DNA of 64,000 bases from Chaetoderma sp. LZ-2023a (GCA_034401795.1 CM067370.1:105255387-105319386), one strand, 5' to 3'; shown: positions 40,740 to 53,857, counted from the first letter of the stretch. Program-made: numbers and translations. The notes: generated from the letters alone by a model not told the origin.

Positions 40740-42320
40740 AGGACAATTCCGGGATGATAAAAAGTGTGCTTTATTTGAAAGATTATTATATGTTTAATGA
40801 AATTGCGCCAGAATAATAACCAGATAGAAATCCTGTAACCAACTATCGCTAGATAAAGTTGGTAAAATTGACAATTTTTCACACATCAGGGTGCTGCCAT
40901 TTTATCGCGTCTAGCTATGTCAGCCCCGAACCACCGCTATTGCTATAACTGGATGAGCGAGGCCAATAGATGCGGGTATATATTTTAAGGAAGTATACGA
41001 AAATGATAATAGCAAACGAACTGCTGAAGCGATTCCAATGATTCTAGGATCTCTAAATAGGTGCCGACCTCGGGATTAATATCATATAATGGATGTTAAT
41101 ATCGGACAAGAGGTTCAAAAGACTGGAATATATTACAAAAATTATTCATCTAAGATTCGACCTGAGAATATGTTATCCTTTTTTTTGGTAAAATTCAGCG
41201 TGAGATGGTTTTTGTCTCGCAGATGCTTGAAAAATGGCTATTTGCTTGACCAATTATAATTTTTCTCACATGAATATTGCCAGAGATATCACCAAATGAA
41301 TTAACATTTTTACATAAAATCTGGGAATTTTCAGCGCCGACAATATTGCCCGACAACCTGTAGTAATTTTAATAATTAAAATATTTTGATGGAATTTTTC
41401 CCGTTATGTGATAACATTGTAAAGCTTCGGCACAGCAAATTCTGTCGTTGTAGCTGTAATACTCATTGTGATATGGGATGATGGATAGAGCGCATCCTGA
41501 AATTTTTGTTTGACATTTTGCTGGCCTAGTTTTTCCCGCATGCAGAGTGTATCTTTTGAACCACTAGGCCGTTTCTAACATCCCTAGTATTGGATAAATC
41601 TTCCGCATTTGCAGCTACAGGTAGGTATCAGAATTATTACAATCGGTTCTGTGGTTCCGGCAATATTATCATATATGTTTTATTGGAATATATATTTACA
41701 CTGCCTGCAACACGCTATAACAGTATCTTGAGTCGGCTGAGTAATTTGACAATACGCACGTGTCAAGTGTGCCACTTCATTTAACCATTATCGCGTGTTG
41801 TAAAATGCGTAATAGCCTACTTACAGAGGTAGTGGCGGGATACATTTTGGAAAAAAAATGTTGCTGAAACGTGTTGCTGACTTACAGCAGCATTGTTACC
41901 AACATGAACGCATTCTGATAGGATAGAGAAAATGGATTCTATGCTTAAGCGGTCTAGGGGTTAACGATTCCCCACCGACTTCGGATACTAGAATTACTTG
42001 AAAAACTTACTAGCTTAACTGGACAATGTCCTAACGCGATTACAAATTAGCTCATGTTAGGGCTCTATGCATATACATATTTACTGTCCAACCTTTGTGC
42101 TCGGCAAAGATAGCGTTGGTGCGGGGATGACGTCAGGATCTTGTGAAATCTCGCTCTCGTTGCAAGAAAATGGCGCCGCTCGGGAGATAAAATAATCCCA
42201 TGTGTACGATGGTATAATTACTCGTATTATTTGTCTATTGTTCTTATTTAGGATCCAATATGTTAGTCATATAATAGTCTTTCAAATAAAGTACACTTTT
42301 ACCAATCCCGGAATTGTCCT
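40740..42320. mobile_element. Non-autonomous DNA element with TTAA target duplication (1,581 bp)
   Basis: The terminal inverted repeats are 53 bp: AGGACAATTCCGGGATGATA onward at 40740-40792 and its near-perfect complement at 42268-42320. They are flanked by TTAA at 40736-40739 and 42321-42324. TTAA duplication is the piggyBac hallmark, but the AGGACAATTCC end is not the usual CCC start, so the superfamily is uncertain. No transposase ORF exists inside; the longest ORF (41590-41784) has no motif. It inserted just after PLE 1. Confidence 0.85.
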
Positions 42321-42324
42321 TTAA

Positions 42325-42940
42325 TGAAAGTATTTAAAAAATAATATATCTCTAATTTAACCTAGAGTTCTTAAATTAATTCTTATGCTAAATTAAAAAA
42401 CGTCTGGCTCACTTGTTTAAACAAAGGCAGGCCTTCACCTGGCTTGCGAGATCATGTGCACAATCTAGAGTAGATCGGAGCATCAGATTGGTTAGCATAA
42501 TTAGAACTTAAGCTTCATAATTCATTGCGATGTAAAGTTGACCTTCATGGTTTCATTACAACAAAGTTTATGCTTTACATTACCAAATACCGGTACATAT
42601 TCCCGTAGTCTTGGCAGAGACCATGCCAGCTTAAATGCTAGATAATACTTCCTAGTTGTGTATGTCGAAGCCATTCTCATTTCCTTTTCTGGATCCAGAT
42701 CATCAAGATGCTAATTTTGTCCTGGTCGGAAAGTGTCCATTATAGTGATAGATGTTTATATTGGTGATAGATGTTTATATTGGTGAAAGGTATTTATATT
42801 AACCCCTATCTAAATGGATTGCGGATATATATCATCCTTCCCTTTTCCGTGAATTTGGCTGGCTGGCCCATCTCGGCTTCCATTTCGGCATGAAGCCTCA
42901 AGTTCAATTGAATAGATCTTCACCTATCTTGACCTAGTAA
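42325..42940. other. Intron without recognised gene
   Basis: A short 'GATAGATGTTTATATTGGTG' duplication is visible at about 42747-42790. Nothing else was recognised. Confidence 0.5.
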
Positions 42941-42941
42941 T

Positions 42942-43332
42942 GGACCTTTCCAATTTTAGCTATGTCCTGCCCATCTGTAGCTAAGCGCCTCCCACACCTC
43001 GCTCGTGTTGGGACCGATTGATCTCTGAACTCCCTGTCTAAGAATTTCCAGAAAACTATACAAGCAAGCTATTGAATATTTTGGAGCTAATTTGACTGGG
43101 CGCTGCTGCTGCCTATGGCAGCAACAGCATCCCATCAAAATTAGTTTCAAAATTATATTCAACAGCATGTTTATTAAATAGTAGAGACATACAAGTTGTA
43201 CAATGTGTCGGGCTATTAAGAGTTAAAGATGGGCCAAATAGAATCATTTATGATGTAATGATTTTGATGTCATCCTACACGCCACTTAGCTGATTATGAC
43301 ATCACATTGATAGAGAGATACTCTGGAAAGGT
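42942..43332. repeat. GGACCTTTCC-type MITE with nested hairpin
   Basis: It begins GGACCTTTCCAATTTTAGCT and ends ACTCTGGAAAGGT. The interior holds 'GGGACCGATTGATCTCTGAA' and a palindrome at 43071-43165: TTTTGGAGCTAATTTGACTG, then GCTGCTGCTGCC/GGCAGCAACAGC arms, then 'AAAATTAGTTTCAAAA'. It is non-coding. Confidence 0.75.
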
Positions 43333-43788
43333 GTATTTGTTGTCTGATGAACCATATAGATATGGGTGTCAAAGGTCACGGTTGTGATTACAGAGAAATT
43401 TCACGAATGATAACTTAAGTTGTATTGAGCAGATCATCATTGGCTTGGCATGTCCATTACCCTTGAATATGCCACGTATATATGTGTAGGTCAACATATC
43501 AATGTGCCAAAAAACATCCTGCCATGTCTTCAAATTTTGAAACTATTTTAGTATTAATAAAGCTACAGAAAACAGAGTTACAAAATCTCTGGCGTGCTGC
43601 ATGGCAATGATTAATTGGCTACCAATACATTAGAAGATGGAAAGAATACTAGAAATAATGGCCTAGAATTCTAACATTGTTTTTCTCATTTCTATAGAAA
43701 AATTATGTTAAGATTGTTTGTAAAATAAAGAACTAAATTCAATCTTTAAGTCATTTCATATTCAAGGTATCTGACTTTATCCCTTTAA
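43333..43788. other. Intron without recognised gene
   Basis: Nothing was recognised beyond AT-rich sequence. Confidence 0.5.
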
Positions 43789-44015
43789 GCCTCATATCAG
43801 CCAAAATGGCTTTTGCAATGGTCTTGAGAAATGTCCATTTACAGACCAAGAGAAGACTATTTTTGAAAATTTACCACGAATGACTTGGCTTGATAACTGA
43901 GCCAGTCATTCCAGTTCTATATTTTCAAAAACAGTCTTCTCTTGGTCTGCAAATGGACATTTTCTATGAGAAAATTGAAATTTTCTTGAGCAAATTCGAG
44001 TGTTAAAGGGTTAAG
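43789..44015. repeat. Foldback MITE, family B (best-preserved copy)
   Basis: Arms are 'GTCCATTTACAGACCAAGAG' and 'AAGACTATTTTTGAAAATTT' on the left, 'TTTTCAAAAACAGTCTTCTC' and 'TTGGTCTGCAAATGGAC' on the right; the centre is 'TTGGCTTGATAACTGAGCCA'. The outer ends are CCCTTTAAGCC and GTGTTAAAGGGTTAA. It would form a long near-perfect hairpin if transcribed. Confidence 0.85.
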
Positions 44016-45008
44016 CTGAGATGAGATGCTTCTCTTTATTATGTAGCATGGTATGACCAGATAAACGTGAGCCATCCGCTATTTCATCATGTTATCTTAT
44101 TACGAGAATTCCTATCTGTTTTTTCAGTGACAATTATTTTAAGTGATTTCAGCAGATGCCAAATAATATAAAAATTTACAACACTACATGACAGTTTTAA
44201 TCCAGTGTCACACAGTTTATAGTCATTGATCACGAGAATGGCACACTTAGAACTTCACCGTATTAACATGTATCAAATTTTCTAATCAGGTTTCTGCCTT
44301 GTGAAATGTTGGGAACACACACAGATTGTTCACTATTGAGTTCAGGATAGAGCCTCTTAACGCTACCATAATTCTGAAGAAATGTCAAATGTCCCTCAAG
44401 CACGTTCTGTTAACCTTTGTGATATATAATTACTTTCCATGGTTTTGAATGATTCAGAATTATCTAAATCAATTGTGTGTGTGATAAGGGAATGGAGTTT
44501 ATCAAAATCGGTCCAATATAAATTCAGTGTGGCCGTGAGACAGCCAGCCTGAAACTATATAAGTTTCTGTGCAATAAATACATGTAGTCAGATAATTAGT
44601 CGGTTGTTTTGATCAATTAAGTCAAAACATTGTAAGCCAATTCACATTTCCAGAGTATCCATCCATCATCTGACCTCGTATGTCTGTCATAATCATCTCA
44701 GCGCGTGTATGGTGATGTCACAATCATTACGTCACAAAGGGTTCCATATAGACCGTCATCAAATCTCAACGAGTCTGACACGTATAAATTGTATGTCTTT
44801 ATAATTCTTTGCTATTTAATAAACATGCTGTTGAATATTTTAAAACTAATTTGACTGGGCGTTAGCTAGAGATGGACGGGGCATAGCTAAAACAGGAAAG
44901 GTCCATTGGCTGTAGTGTTTGGAAGATCATGATCGAAGTTTAAGTTTGAATATGAAATCCCACATGTCCAAGTCATACAGCAGTTGTTTACAAGTTGTTT
45001 TAACCAAT
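44016..45008. other. Intron; fragment of a GGACCTTTCC-type MITE
   Basis: At about 44815-44915 part of the MITE family appears ('TTGAATATTTTAAAACTAAT', then GGGCATAGCTAAAACAGGAAAGGTCC), ending in the terminal sequence on the opposite side. The remainder has no recognised feature. Confidence 0.5.
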
Positions 45009-45400
45009 GGATCTTTCCAGTTTTAGTTATGCCCTGCCCATCACTGGCTAAGCTCCACCCACACCTTGCTCGTGTTGGGATCGATCGATCCCTGAACTCT
45101 GTGACTATCAATTTCCAGAAAACTATATAGGTAAGATGTTAAATATTTTGAAACTAATTTGACTGGGCACTTGCTGCCCGATGCTGTTGCTAACATCGTC
45201 CAATCAAATTATTTTCACTATGTGGAACAGAATGTTTATTAAAGAGCAAGGACATACAATTCGTACAATGTGTCAGACTGTTAAGCGTTTAAGACAGACT
45301 ATTTTGAATCCTTCATGACGTCATGATTATGATGTCTTCCTACACATCACATAGTTGATTATGACACCGTATGATGGATGGATAAACTGGAAAGGGCCAT
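45009..45400. repeat. GGACCTTTCC-type MITE
   Basis: It begins GGATCTTTCCAGTTTTAGTT and ends TAAACTGGAAAGGGCC. It has the family blocks 'GGCTAAGCTCCACCCACACC', 'GTTGGGATCGATCGATCCCT' and 'TTGATTATGACACCGTATG'. It is non-coding. Confidence 0.75.
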
Positions 45401-46485
45401 TGATTCAAAGCTTTGTAAATCACTTAGCTATGGTCAGAGGAGCCTCCTATTCTATTGAAATTGATTGTGGCATGTGGAGGAGAATATTGGAATCTAAGGG
45501 GTGGGTGCGATGTGTGTGTGTGTGCGTGCGTGCATGCGTGTGTAGGAATGTTATTTTTACATTCACATTAGTGCAGGTCAATCTATTCAATGCATATGGC
45601 CTGTAGTACTTGGTATTAACAATTGGTAAGCTCAGTTTGGGCATTGTATACAGTATAATGTAAGGATTAATGCGAAGGGCTAATGCGAGATTGCACACAT
45701 GATATAGCAAGCCAGCATTCAAGGTAGACCCAATAGTAACACCAAACTACCAAAAAAGTATTTCTTCACCATAATCATAATGGGCGGAAATCTCGGGTTC
45801 AGAAACATTAGCCCTCTGCATCCTGATCGTTTAGCATAATGAGAATCAAATCTCGCCTAACAGATAAGCCTCCTTACAATATACTAACCAATCAGATGCT
45901 TCGGTCTACTGTGAGACTTTAAAGAATGAACTATTTGTGTTTAGTATTAATCCCACATTATGAACTACAAGTTCTAACATTTAATAATAATAAATGGTCT
46001 GTCACCAAGAGTAATAAGCGCTTATGCATACTATTTACTCTATGTCCAAATATAAATGTTATACATAATGACAAACAAACTGTAGAAGGTAAGAAATCTG
46101 GTCTTAAAAGGTAGGGAATCCAAATGGAACGGAAATTAGATCTTTACCTGGAAAAATAATTCAAGGGTTAAATAGTTCCATGTAAAGCTTAAAAAAAAAA
46201 AACCCCACTGGTTGGTAAAACTAAACAGCAAAATAAAATGCTGAATGAGAACTGAACCAGTGCTCATTAACGCAAGGGGCATGTGACAAAGGCTTACTAG
46301 ATCATGTGGGCCATCAATCTCACAGTAGACCGAAGCATCTGATTGGTTAGCATAATGGATCAAATGGCCTCAGACTTTTACGCCTCTCCATTATAATGTT
46401 GGAGCAGTTTATGACTTCATCCACTAGATAAATATGCCATGCCATGCCATAGCAATTCTGACACACACTATTTTGTTGTACTGTT
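45401..46485. other. Intron; (TG)n microsatellite at 45508-45542
   Basis: No gene was recognised. ORFs on both strands at 45355-45722 cross the microsatellite and are artefacts. Two short blocks near 45660-45730 and 46270-46350 contain similar text ('CAATCTCACAGTAGACCGAA'-type and 'GATGCTTCGGTCTACTGTGA'), apparently inverted relative to one another. Confidence 0.5.
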
Positions 46486-46489
46486 GGAT

Positions 46490-47278
46490 TAGGGCTGTAG
46501 CAATGCACAATGCATATTAGGTGTCGCAAGTTTAGCCTGGCAGTACACATATCATATCACCTACTGTGTATCATGATATGGAGATGAATACCTAACCTCA
46601 TCTCATGATATCTATACAGATGAGCTAATAGGCCACTCATAAACTATGCATGCAGTTTTAAGCTTTTTATCATTCCATCAAAGAAAGATATTCAGGCTTT
46701 ATTAGCTCAATGTTGATACCTTTCTACGACATATGAAGGCTGTCGTGATTTACTTTTCAACCAATCCGAACAAACCTAGCGTGTCTGCCTCGATATATGC
46801 GCTCAGTCATAGAGGTGCTATCTATAGCTAGGCAGTGTGGTATAAAAGCAACCATGCAGGTAAGTTGTTGGATATTTTGAAACTAATTTAACTGGAAGTT
46901 GTTGCTGCTTTAGGCAGCAACAACTTCCAGTCAAATTAGCTTCAAATTAGCTTCAAAATAATTAACAAGATAATTATTACATAAAGAATGCAATGCTTTG
47001 ACACTTACATGACATCACACACTAGATCGCTAGAGGAGACAAAATGGTGGAGAGCACTGTTCAACACTTACTCGATAATACAAAGCAGATAATTGTGATA
47101 CAGAACAGGGAATGTGACAGAATATGAATGATATGGAAATTGAACCATAATCTATTGGTGCAGTACACCATTTGAGATGAGATTAGCATCCCTTTAGTTA
47201 ATATTGTGTATCGTATCAACACTAGTGTATTGTGATACATGGTGTATGATTGTGTCAAAGTATATCGTTACATCCCTT
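46490..47278. repeat. Possible hAT-type MITE with a nested hairpin
   Basis: The left end is TAGGGCTGTAGCAATGCAC and the right end is GTATATCGTTACATCCC, roughly complementary to the TAGGGATGTAACGATATAC pattern of hAT ends. A palindromic MITE lies inside at 46865-46969 (TTGTTGGATATTTTGAAACT, GTTGTTGCTGC/GCAGCAACAAC, complement). The target duplication is unclear. Confidence 0.45.
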
Positions 47279-48480
47279 GCTGTTTGTCAAAATTAACTAA
47301 ATTTATTTGCTGCGACAGCACCTTTAACTTTAAAACTTGGGCATGGGTGAGTGAGTGAGAGAACATTTGGAATATGTGCATCTGTAGAAAGTTACTTGAT
47401 ACTTATGAGGTCTTTGAGTCATCAATTTTAATATTTTATAGCCGCAGTTGCAAATTTAACAGGGATGTACTGTGAGGTGTAATTATACACATGTACAGTC
47501 AGAACACTTGTTTCTATCTATATTATCACAACTAATATATCCTGACTCGACAAAAACACTGACATTTTCCAACTGGAATCCATCCAAATCGAATGGATTG
47601 ACAATAAAGCGGTAATGATTTTCTCACCGTTTAAATAATTGATTGCTGCTTGCTATTGATTATAATTGTCTGTCTGTAATGACTATAGACATTGGTTTCG
47701 TGCATCCATACCACTCTTGAATCTTTATACACCCACAGGGCCAGCTAAAATAACCGTTATCTCTTACTGTAAATCCATACTTTATATGTATAGATATTAT
47801 TTTCTTATTTGAGTCATTGCCAAGTATATGCCACGGCTGTAGGAAATGTATGGAGAATAATTGTTTTTCAATTAGTCCTCATTTGTTCTACCACATTCTC
47901 CATCCCGCCCTCTGTCACTCTCTCTCTCTCTCTCACACCAACCTTATGTCTCCACTGCCTCTGTCTCCTTTTGTTTCTTTCTTTCCACCCTTCCACTCCT
48001 CCCTCCCTCCCTCCCTCTCACTTACACATGCATGCACGCACGCATACGCTATATGTCAAAGGTATATTTTTGGTATAAAGTTGGTGTATCCAATGTGTGT
48101 CATTGTCTTCACACCACGTCTGAGTGTTGGTCGCCTGGATCAGAGAAAAAAGTCTGGATGATATATGATTCTCTGTATCTTTCCTACATGTTAGGAGTGA
48201 AATGTTTTGAGACCATGTCTTATTTGGGCAGAACATTTTTTTGTGTCCTTGCTCATGCAGCCATGTTCTTTGTCTTCCTTTAAATCATTCCTACAAGCTT
48301 GAATATTAATGAAGACCCAGTGGTCCTATCTGTCCCACAAGTATCTGATGGCATAGTCAAAGATATCACTTATTAGATGATATCACAATCAAAGTGATGT
48401 ACATCCATCACGAAAGTGGAAAACGTCTGTCATGATGAAATTGGTTCTCTTTGGTGAATTTGCAATTTAATAAATATTCT
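47279..48480. other. Intron without recognised gene
   Basis: It contains a pyrimidine-rich (TC)n/(CCCT)n tract at 47915-48020 crossed by spurious ORFs on both strands. No coding evidence. Confidence 0.5.
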
Positions 48481-48541
48481 TTTGAATATTTTGAATGTTG
48501 CTCCCAGAGGCAGCAACAACCCCCAGTCAAAATGTTCAACA
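48481..48541. repeat. Short MITE hairpin
   Basis: TTTTGAATATTTTGAATGTT, then TTGCTCCCAGAGGCAGCAACAA-like arms, then CAGTCAAAATGTTCAACAG. It is a reduced member of the CTGTTGAATATTTTG family. Confidence 0.65.
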
Positions 48542-49371
48542 GATTACCTGTGTAGTCATAGTTGAAATTGGCATTCTGGGAATTAATGGTTCAAAGTGTT
48601 AACCTTTTAACCAATGAATTCTCCATATCTTACTTTCAAGGCAACCATGATACTGGAAAATTGTTGAATATTTTGAAATTAATTTGAATGGAAGCCGTTA
48701 TAAAAATTCAACAAAATAAGTTTTATAGAGCAAGGAATATTCATTTTCCGGGATTTGTCAATGAATGGGTTAAAATTGATTCAAACATGGGTACAAAGTG
48801 GTTGGCGGGTAGGCAGAGAGGGATCCCTCTATTTAATAACTTACAAGGCAATCTAAAAATAGAGGTGTGTCTTCAAGAATACACCTCTAATGTAATGACC
48901 GGCCATCTTATTACGTCATCACAATGACTAGACTGTTACACAGACTCCACCTCGAAGATCAGACAGATCGGGACCAGCCTATCTCTGTAGTGGACTGTAA
49001 AAGCAACACTGTGGATTGTGTTGATTTTTGTATCATCTTAGCCGCTGTATCACTAGCTTGATACAGACATTAAAATCGACTCGTTCCATCCGGTGGTTCG
49101 TGCGATATTGGCATCTACGCAACGTCAGCAAATTCGTGACCTCATTTTGTGTGCGACAGATTTGAATTTTGCGACGAATTAAGAGGAACTATTAACAACT
49201 TAACATAGAGACTACTATAGTCTTTATATCGTCTTGTTTTACGTGAAATAATATTGTCTGGTATGAGAAGAGTAGCTCGTGTGTCTTAAGTTTAATTCTC
49301 TCTACCACCATATTCTGGTGGAAATCACTCAATACACACAAGATTCTTTTCTCATATCGAAGATCTCGCAA
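48542..49371. other. Intron without recognised gene
   Basis: A partial CTGTTGAATATTTTG arm lies at 48663-48695. The 79-residue ORF at 48688-48927 has no motif and is not supported. Confidence 0.5.
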
Positions 49372-51019
49372 GTAGAGCCCTGTGAAGCTTCGAGTATTCT
49401 ATTCGATATTGTCAGGAAGCTTCGATTCGATTCGATTTTTGTTGATTCCAGATTTTCGAATAGTGGCTAGGTTTTAGAACTTTAAAGTATTGTACAATAT
49501 AGAATAATGGCTTGGATAGTGTGATAATGTATCTAATGTAAATCGTTTAATAAATATTATTTTGTGTCTTCTGGCCTTTGAAATCTTGTTTTGAGCTGAC
49601 AGCTGACTGGTGTTTTTTGTGCCCGGATCAGTATTTTAAACAGGCCATCATGATAAAGTGTTAACTGATCCGTGTTGATCAGAGCATAACGTTTTCTGCA
49701 AAATTAATTTAGCATTTTCAGCTCTATTATGCGCTCCAATACATAGTATGCAGGCAGAAATTTGGTACATAGTATGCAGTCAAAAATCTTGACCAAATCT
49801 GCGCAAAAATGTCTTATACATGTGTTAAAATACTGTCGCCAGTTGCAAAAGGGGAATCCCCATTCGTGTTCTCGTGATGTCTACGCTAATGAGAGAGAGA
49901 TAGCTTATTCTCGGCTTGATTGAGAGCAATGTAATGATATGTACAGGTATTCTCAAATAAATTTGCACTATAAAAGAATAAAATCGCAGCAATTTGGAAT
50001 TTATTGTTTGAAAATTTGTATCGGAAAGATTTGTAAAAGAATGACATCCATTAAATTTACTTCGGTGAGGAGCCATCTAATTATCATAATGTAACCAAGT
50101 CGTCCCAAACTAAGTCGCCCAAGTGAACACAAATTTCACCAATAAATATAATGGTGAATGAATTTGCTGATTAGGACATAGTGAAATTATTACTCAAACT
50201 GTTTTAAAAACATTTTGTGTACATAATATCATATTAATTTGCAATGTTTATGTTCTCAATGTGACAAAATCCATTCATATTTGTGATGCCTTCCAGTATA
50301 TTACTATATATTATATAGTTCAGTGGAATGCCTCCAATCACAAAAGAGGTATAATTTTAACCGACCTGCCAGCATAAGAAGTGACCTACTGCGTTTGAAT
50401 TTCTCTGGCAATCAAGCAATTTTTTGGCATATGTCTGATTTTTTTTTGGGAACATTTTATGTTGGTCACTTAGATAACTGCCAAAACGGATGCGCAGGAA
50501 GGTAGATCTTATTTTTACCCAAATGATGATGATGATAATACTATATTAAATTTTATGAATAGACCATGGTATGAATTCTGGGAAAATCTGCATCTCAATA
50601 TATCCTAAACAAATGGCTCCACACTGAAATGTAGGCATAATTCTGACGGCTCCTAGCACATATATTAGCGATTTTACACATTTTCATGGAACCGGGACAA
50701 ATATATCAGTTATTCATCTTGTTCAGCAAGAGTAACAGTAATGTCCAGTGTGTTCTATGAATTACAACGCTGGAACATAATATTTTATTCTTAGCGGTTT
50801 CTTAATTTCTGAGAAATTATCTCATCTTCAATTCCTGTCTAGTGTATGCATACACACCCAGGTTTTCTATCCCAGGCATTGTATTTTTTTAATTCCTTGC
50901 TATGATCGAACCACAAATTGATTTACACAACATGACACCGGAATATTCACATAGGCCTACATTTCCATTATTCGAGTCGATAATCAATTTGAACGGAAAT
51001 TAAAAATTTGCAGGGCCCT
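49372..51019. mobile_element. hAT-type non-autonomous element, diverged copy
   Basis: The left end is TAGAGCCCTGTGAAGCTTCG, the right end GCAGGGCCCTA; the flanks CTCGCAAG (49364-49371) and CTCGTGAG (51020-51027) agree at 6 of 8 positions, consistent with an old 8 bp duplication. The interior 49940-50240 aligns with 19065-19380 of the 18752-19800 element ('CCAATAAATATAATG', 'TGCTGATTAGGACATA'). 50325-50480 matches 10870-11010. It sits 160 bp upstream of the second liprin-alpha exon. There is no transposase ORF. Confidence 0.75.
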
Positions 51020-51131
51020 ACTCGTGAGACACGAATGAACTTAAGGATACATCTGTCGCTTTAGTAACTACTGTTGGCTGCGCTTCCTCGGTGATGGGTG
51101 CAGCTTAAAGATTCAAATATTCAACTATTGA

Positions 51132-51580
<449 letters not shown>

Positions 51581-52218
51581 TGGACCTTTCCATTTTTATC
51601 CATGCCCCGCCCATCACTAGCTAAGCTCCACCCACACCTCGCCGTGTTGGGATTGATCGATCCCTGAATGTCCTAGCTATCAATTTCCTGTAAACTATAC
51701 AGGGAGGCTGTTGAATATTTTATAACTAATTTGACTGGGTCGGAACTCAAGCTCTATGATCAGTTAATGCCTGACATTTGGTCATTCGTGATTCCAATGT
51801 CTAAATGCCAAATGCCAGCAATGAGTTCTTCGTCCTGCCTTTAACCCTTTAAACCCTGAATTCGCAGACTCTTAATTTCAAGATAACTATGCAGGCAAGT
51901 CGTCAAATATTTTGAAATTAATTTGACAGGAGCCTGTTGCTGCCCTAGGCAGCAACAGATTCAAGCCAAATTAGTTACAAAATATTCCACATAATATTTA
52001 TTAAATTGTACCCACGAACCGAGTCAAATTAGTTTCAAAATACTCAACAGAATATTTATTAAATAGTAAAAGCAAACAATTTGTACAACAACGCATAGAC
52101 CGTCTTCAAATATGCGTTCTTGACGTACTTATCGACGTCATTCATGACATCATTCATTATGATGTCATTGTACACAGTTCATTATGACGTCATATAATGG
52201 GTGGGTACTCTGGAAAGG
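51581..52218. repeat. GGACCTTTCC-type MITE, enlarged by a nested insertion
   Basis: It begins TGGACCTTTCCATTTTTATC and ends CTCTGGAAAGGT. Family interior blocks occur at 51600-51740 and 52020-52200 ('CATTATGATGTCATT'). The middle (51740-52010) is the left arm of a long inverted repeat and interrupts the family alignment. Confidence 0.7.
51740..52010 (+). repeat. Long inverted repeat, left arm (271 bp)
   Basis: It matches the reverse complement of 53471-53740 along the whole length with few differences. Landmarks are 'TCGGAACTCAAGCTCTATGA', 'ATGCCAAATGCCAGCAATGA' and 'AACCCTGAATTCGCAGACTC'. It contains a CTGTTGAATATTTTG-family hairpin at its inner side. Confidence 0.95.
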
Positions 52219-52590
52219 TGAATTATGTTCATAATATTCATCAGAACATGTTATTTTGTTTTGTATGGTTTTGTTGATCAGCTGAGCATTGTGACATGTG
52301 ATCGTCCTGTTTTGATTGTAATCATGTACTGCCTCAAGGCGAGGAAGAATGATTCTGTTCCTTAGTTTCATTGGGTACTCACAGTGTCCGCCAGATGACA
52401 TTATAAAGCTTGTCTTTGTATCCTCCATCAGCACTCTTCTAGAGATGTGACGGAACATGATGCTACACAACATATTTCCTGGAATTTGAGAAACGTCTTC
52501 GCCATGTAGACATTGTAAAATGAGACTGTGGCTTTGCTATTTACCCTTGCTTAGTAAGGGGAAGAGGGTATTGCGATCAGATCTGTTTGC
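52219..52590. other. Intron without recognised gene
   Basis: A 102-residue minus-strand ORF (52165-52473) shows no domain or codon character that would support a gene. Confidence 0.4.
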
Positions 52591-53222
52591 CTGCATGTTT
52601 GCGTGTCTCTCTGTCTGTCTACAGGGCTGTCTGTGTAGAGGTCTGTCTGTCGCTGTACCTAAAAACTACTTTTCTGATTTGGCTCACGTTTTAACGCAAG
52701 GATGGAACTTGCCGTGCATAAGGATCTCCAGATGTTGGCTATGTTCTGGGTAAAGGAATCAGGATCCAGATTAGATCAAATGCTGTATCTATGGATATTT
52801 GGGAAACTGCTGATACAATTTTGCTCAAATCTTAGCACAAGAAAAGGTGCAAGCATACACTAAGATTCCACAACTTTCCGTGTCATCCTATAAAATCAAT
52901 TTTAACAGTTATATTCAAGCATTTTGCTGTGAATATGCACCTTAAAAAGTTTGTCCAGTTGATACGTCCAAAAAACATGTCTGCCATGAATCAATCAAAA
53001 TTTAGCGTTTTTGCCATATCTCTTGTACTCTCTGCAAATTTCTGAGAAAATCATAAAAAGACTACTAGTACTTTTTAACCACTAGACCAATTTTAATAAA
53101 ACCTGGCTAAATCTTCACAAATATTAGATTGGTAAATTTTCCCACTTTTCTGGTTTTGTTTGGTTGTCCCGGTGGCCAATAATTCCAGGTGAGTGATACA
53201 GGACCCTAGGGCCGCTTGTTTA
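52590..53222. repeat. Bivalve-type dispersed repeat (3' part)
   Basis: It includes a (CTGT)n tract at 52605-52655 and ends with 'CCAGGTGAGTGATACAGGAC' and 'GGGCCGCTTGTTTAA', the same ending as the repeat at 59737-62676. It is non-coding. Confidence 0.7.
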
Positions 53223-53470
53223 AATCTGAATGTATTATCTACATCCAAAATGGAGCATGATTTGAAATCTATAGCATCCTATATAGCCTGAGCGGGTTCA
53301 ATGTTCAGAGAAGAACATTGTCTATGCTCGATAATCTAGGTAAATCATGTCATCATTTATGCTTAGTGCAACTAAAGCTAGCGAGTTGATGTAGAATCCT
53401 GAGCTTACTTCACTTAATATCGATCAGAGAATATTAACCCAAACACTACAGGCCAAATTCAAAATCGCGA

Positions 53471-53740
53471 GTACAATTTAATAAATATGTGGAATATTTT
53501 GTAACTAATTTGGCTTGAATCTGTTGCTGCCCAGGGCAACAACAGGCTCCCGTCAAATTAGTTTCAAAATATTTGACGACTTGCCTGCACAGTTACTTTG
53601 AAATTAAGAGTCTGCGAATTCAGGGTTTAAAGGGTTAAAGGCAGGACGAAGAACTCATTGCTGGCATTTGGCATTTAGACATTGGAATCACGAATGACCA
53701 AATGTCAGGCATTAACTGATCATAGAGCTTGAGTTCCGAC
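53471..53740 (-). repeat. Long inverted repeat, right arm (about 270 bp)
   Basis: It is the reverse complement of 51740-52010. The two arms are 1.46 kb apart and would form a long duplex in the liprin-alpha pre-mRNA. Confidence 0.95.
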
Positions 53741-53857
53741 AACATTAGCTTTGTAGCTATCAAAGAACAATTTGGATACATTATGCATGTTTTGATTGTT
53801 TTCTTCATTTTCTGCGCTTAGCGCTTGTAGCAGCTTTCAGTAACACTACCTTCTGAT

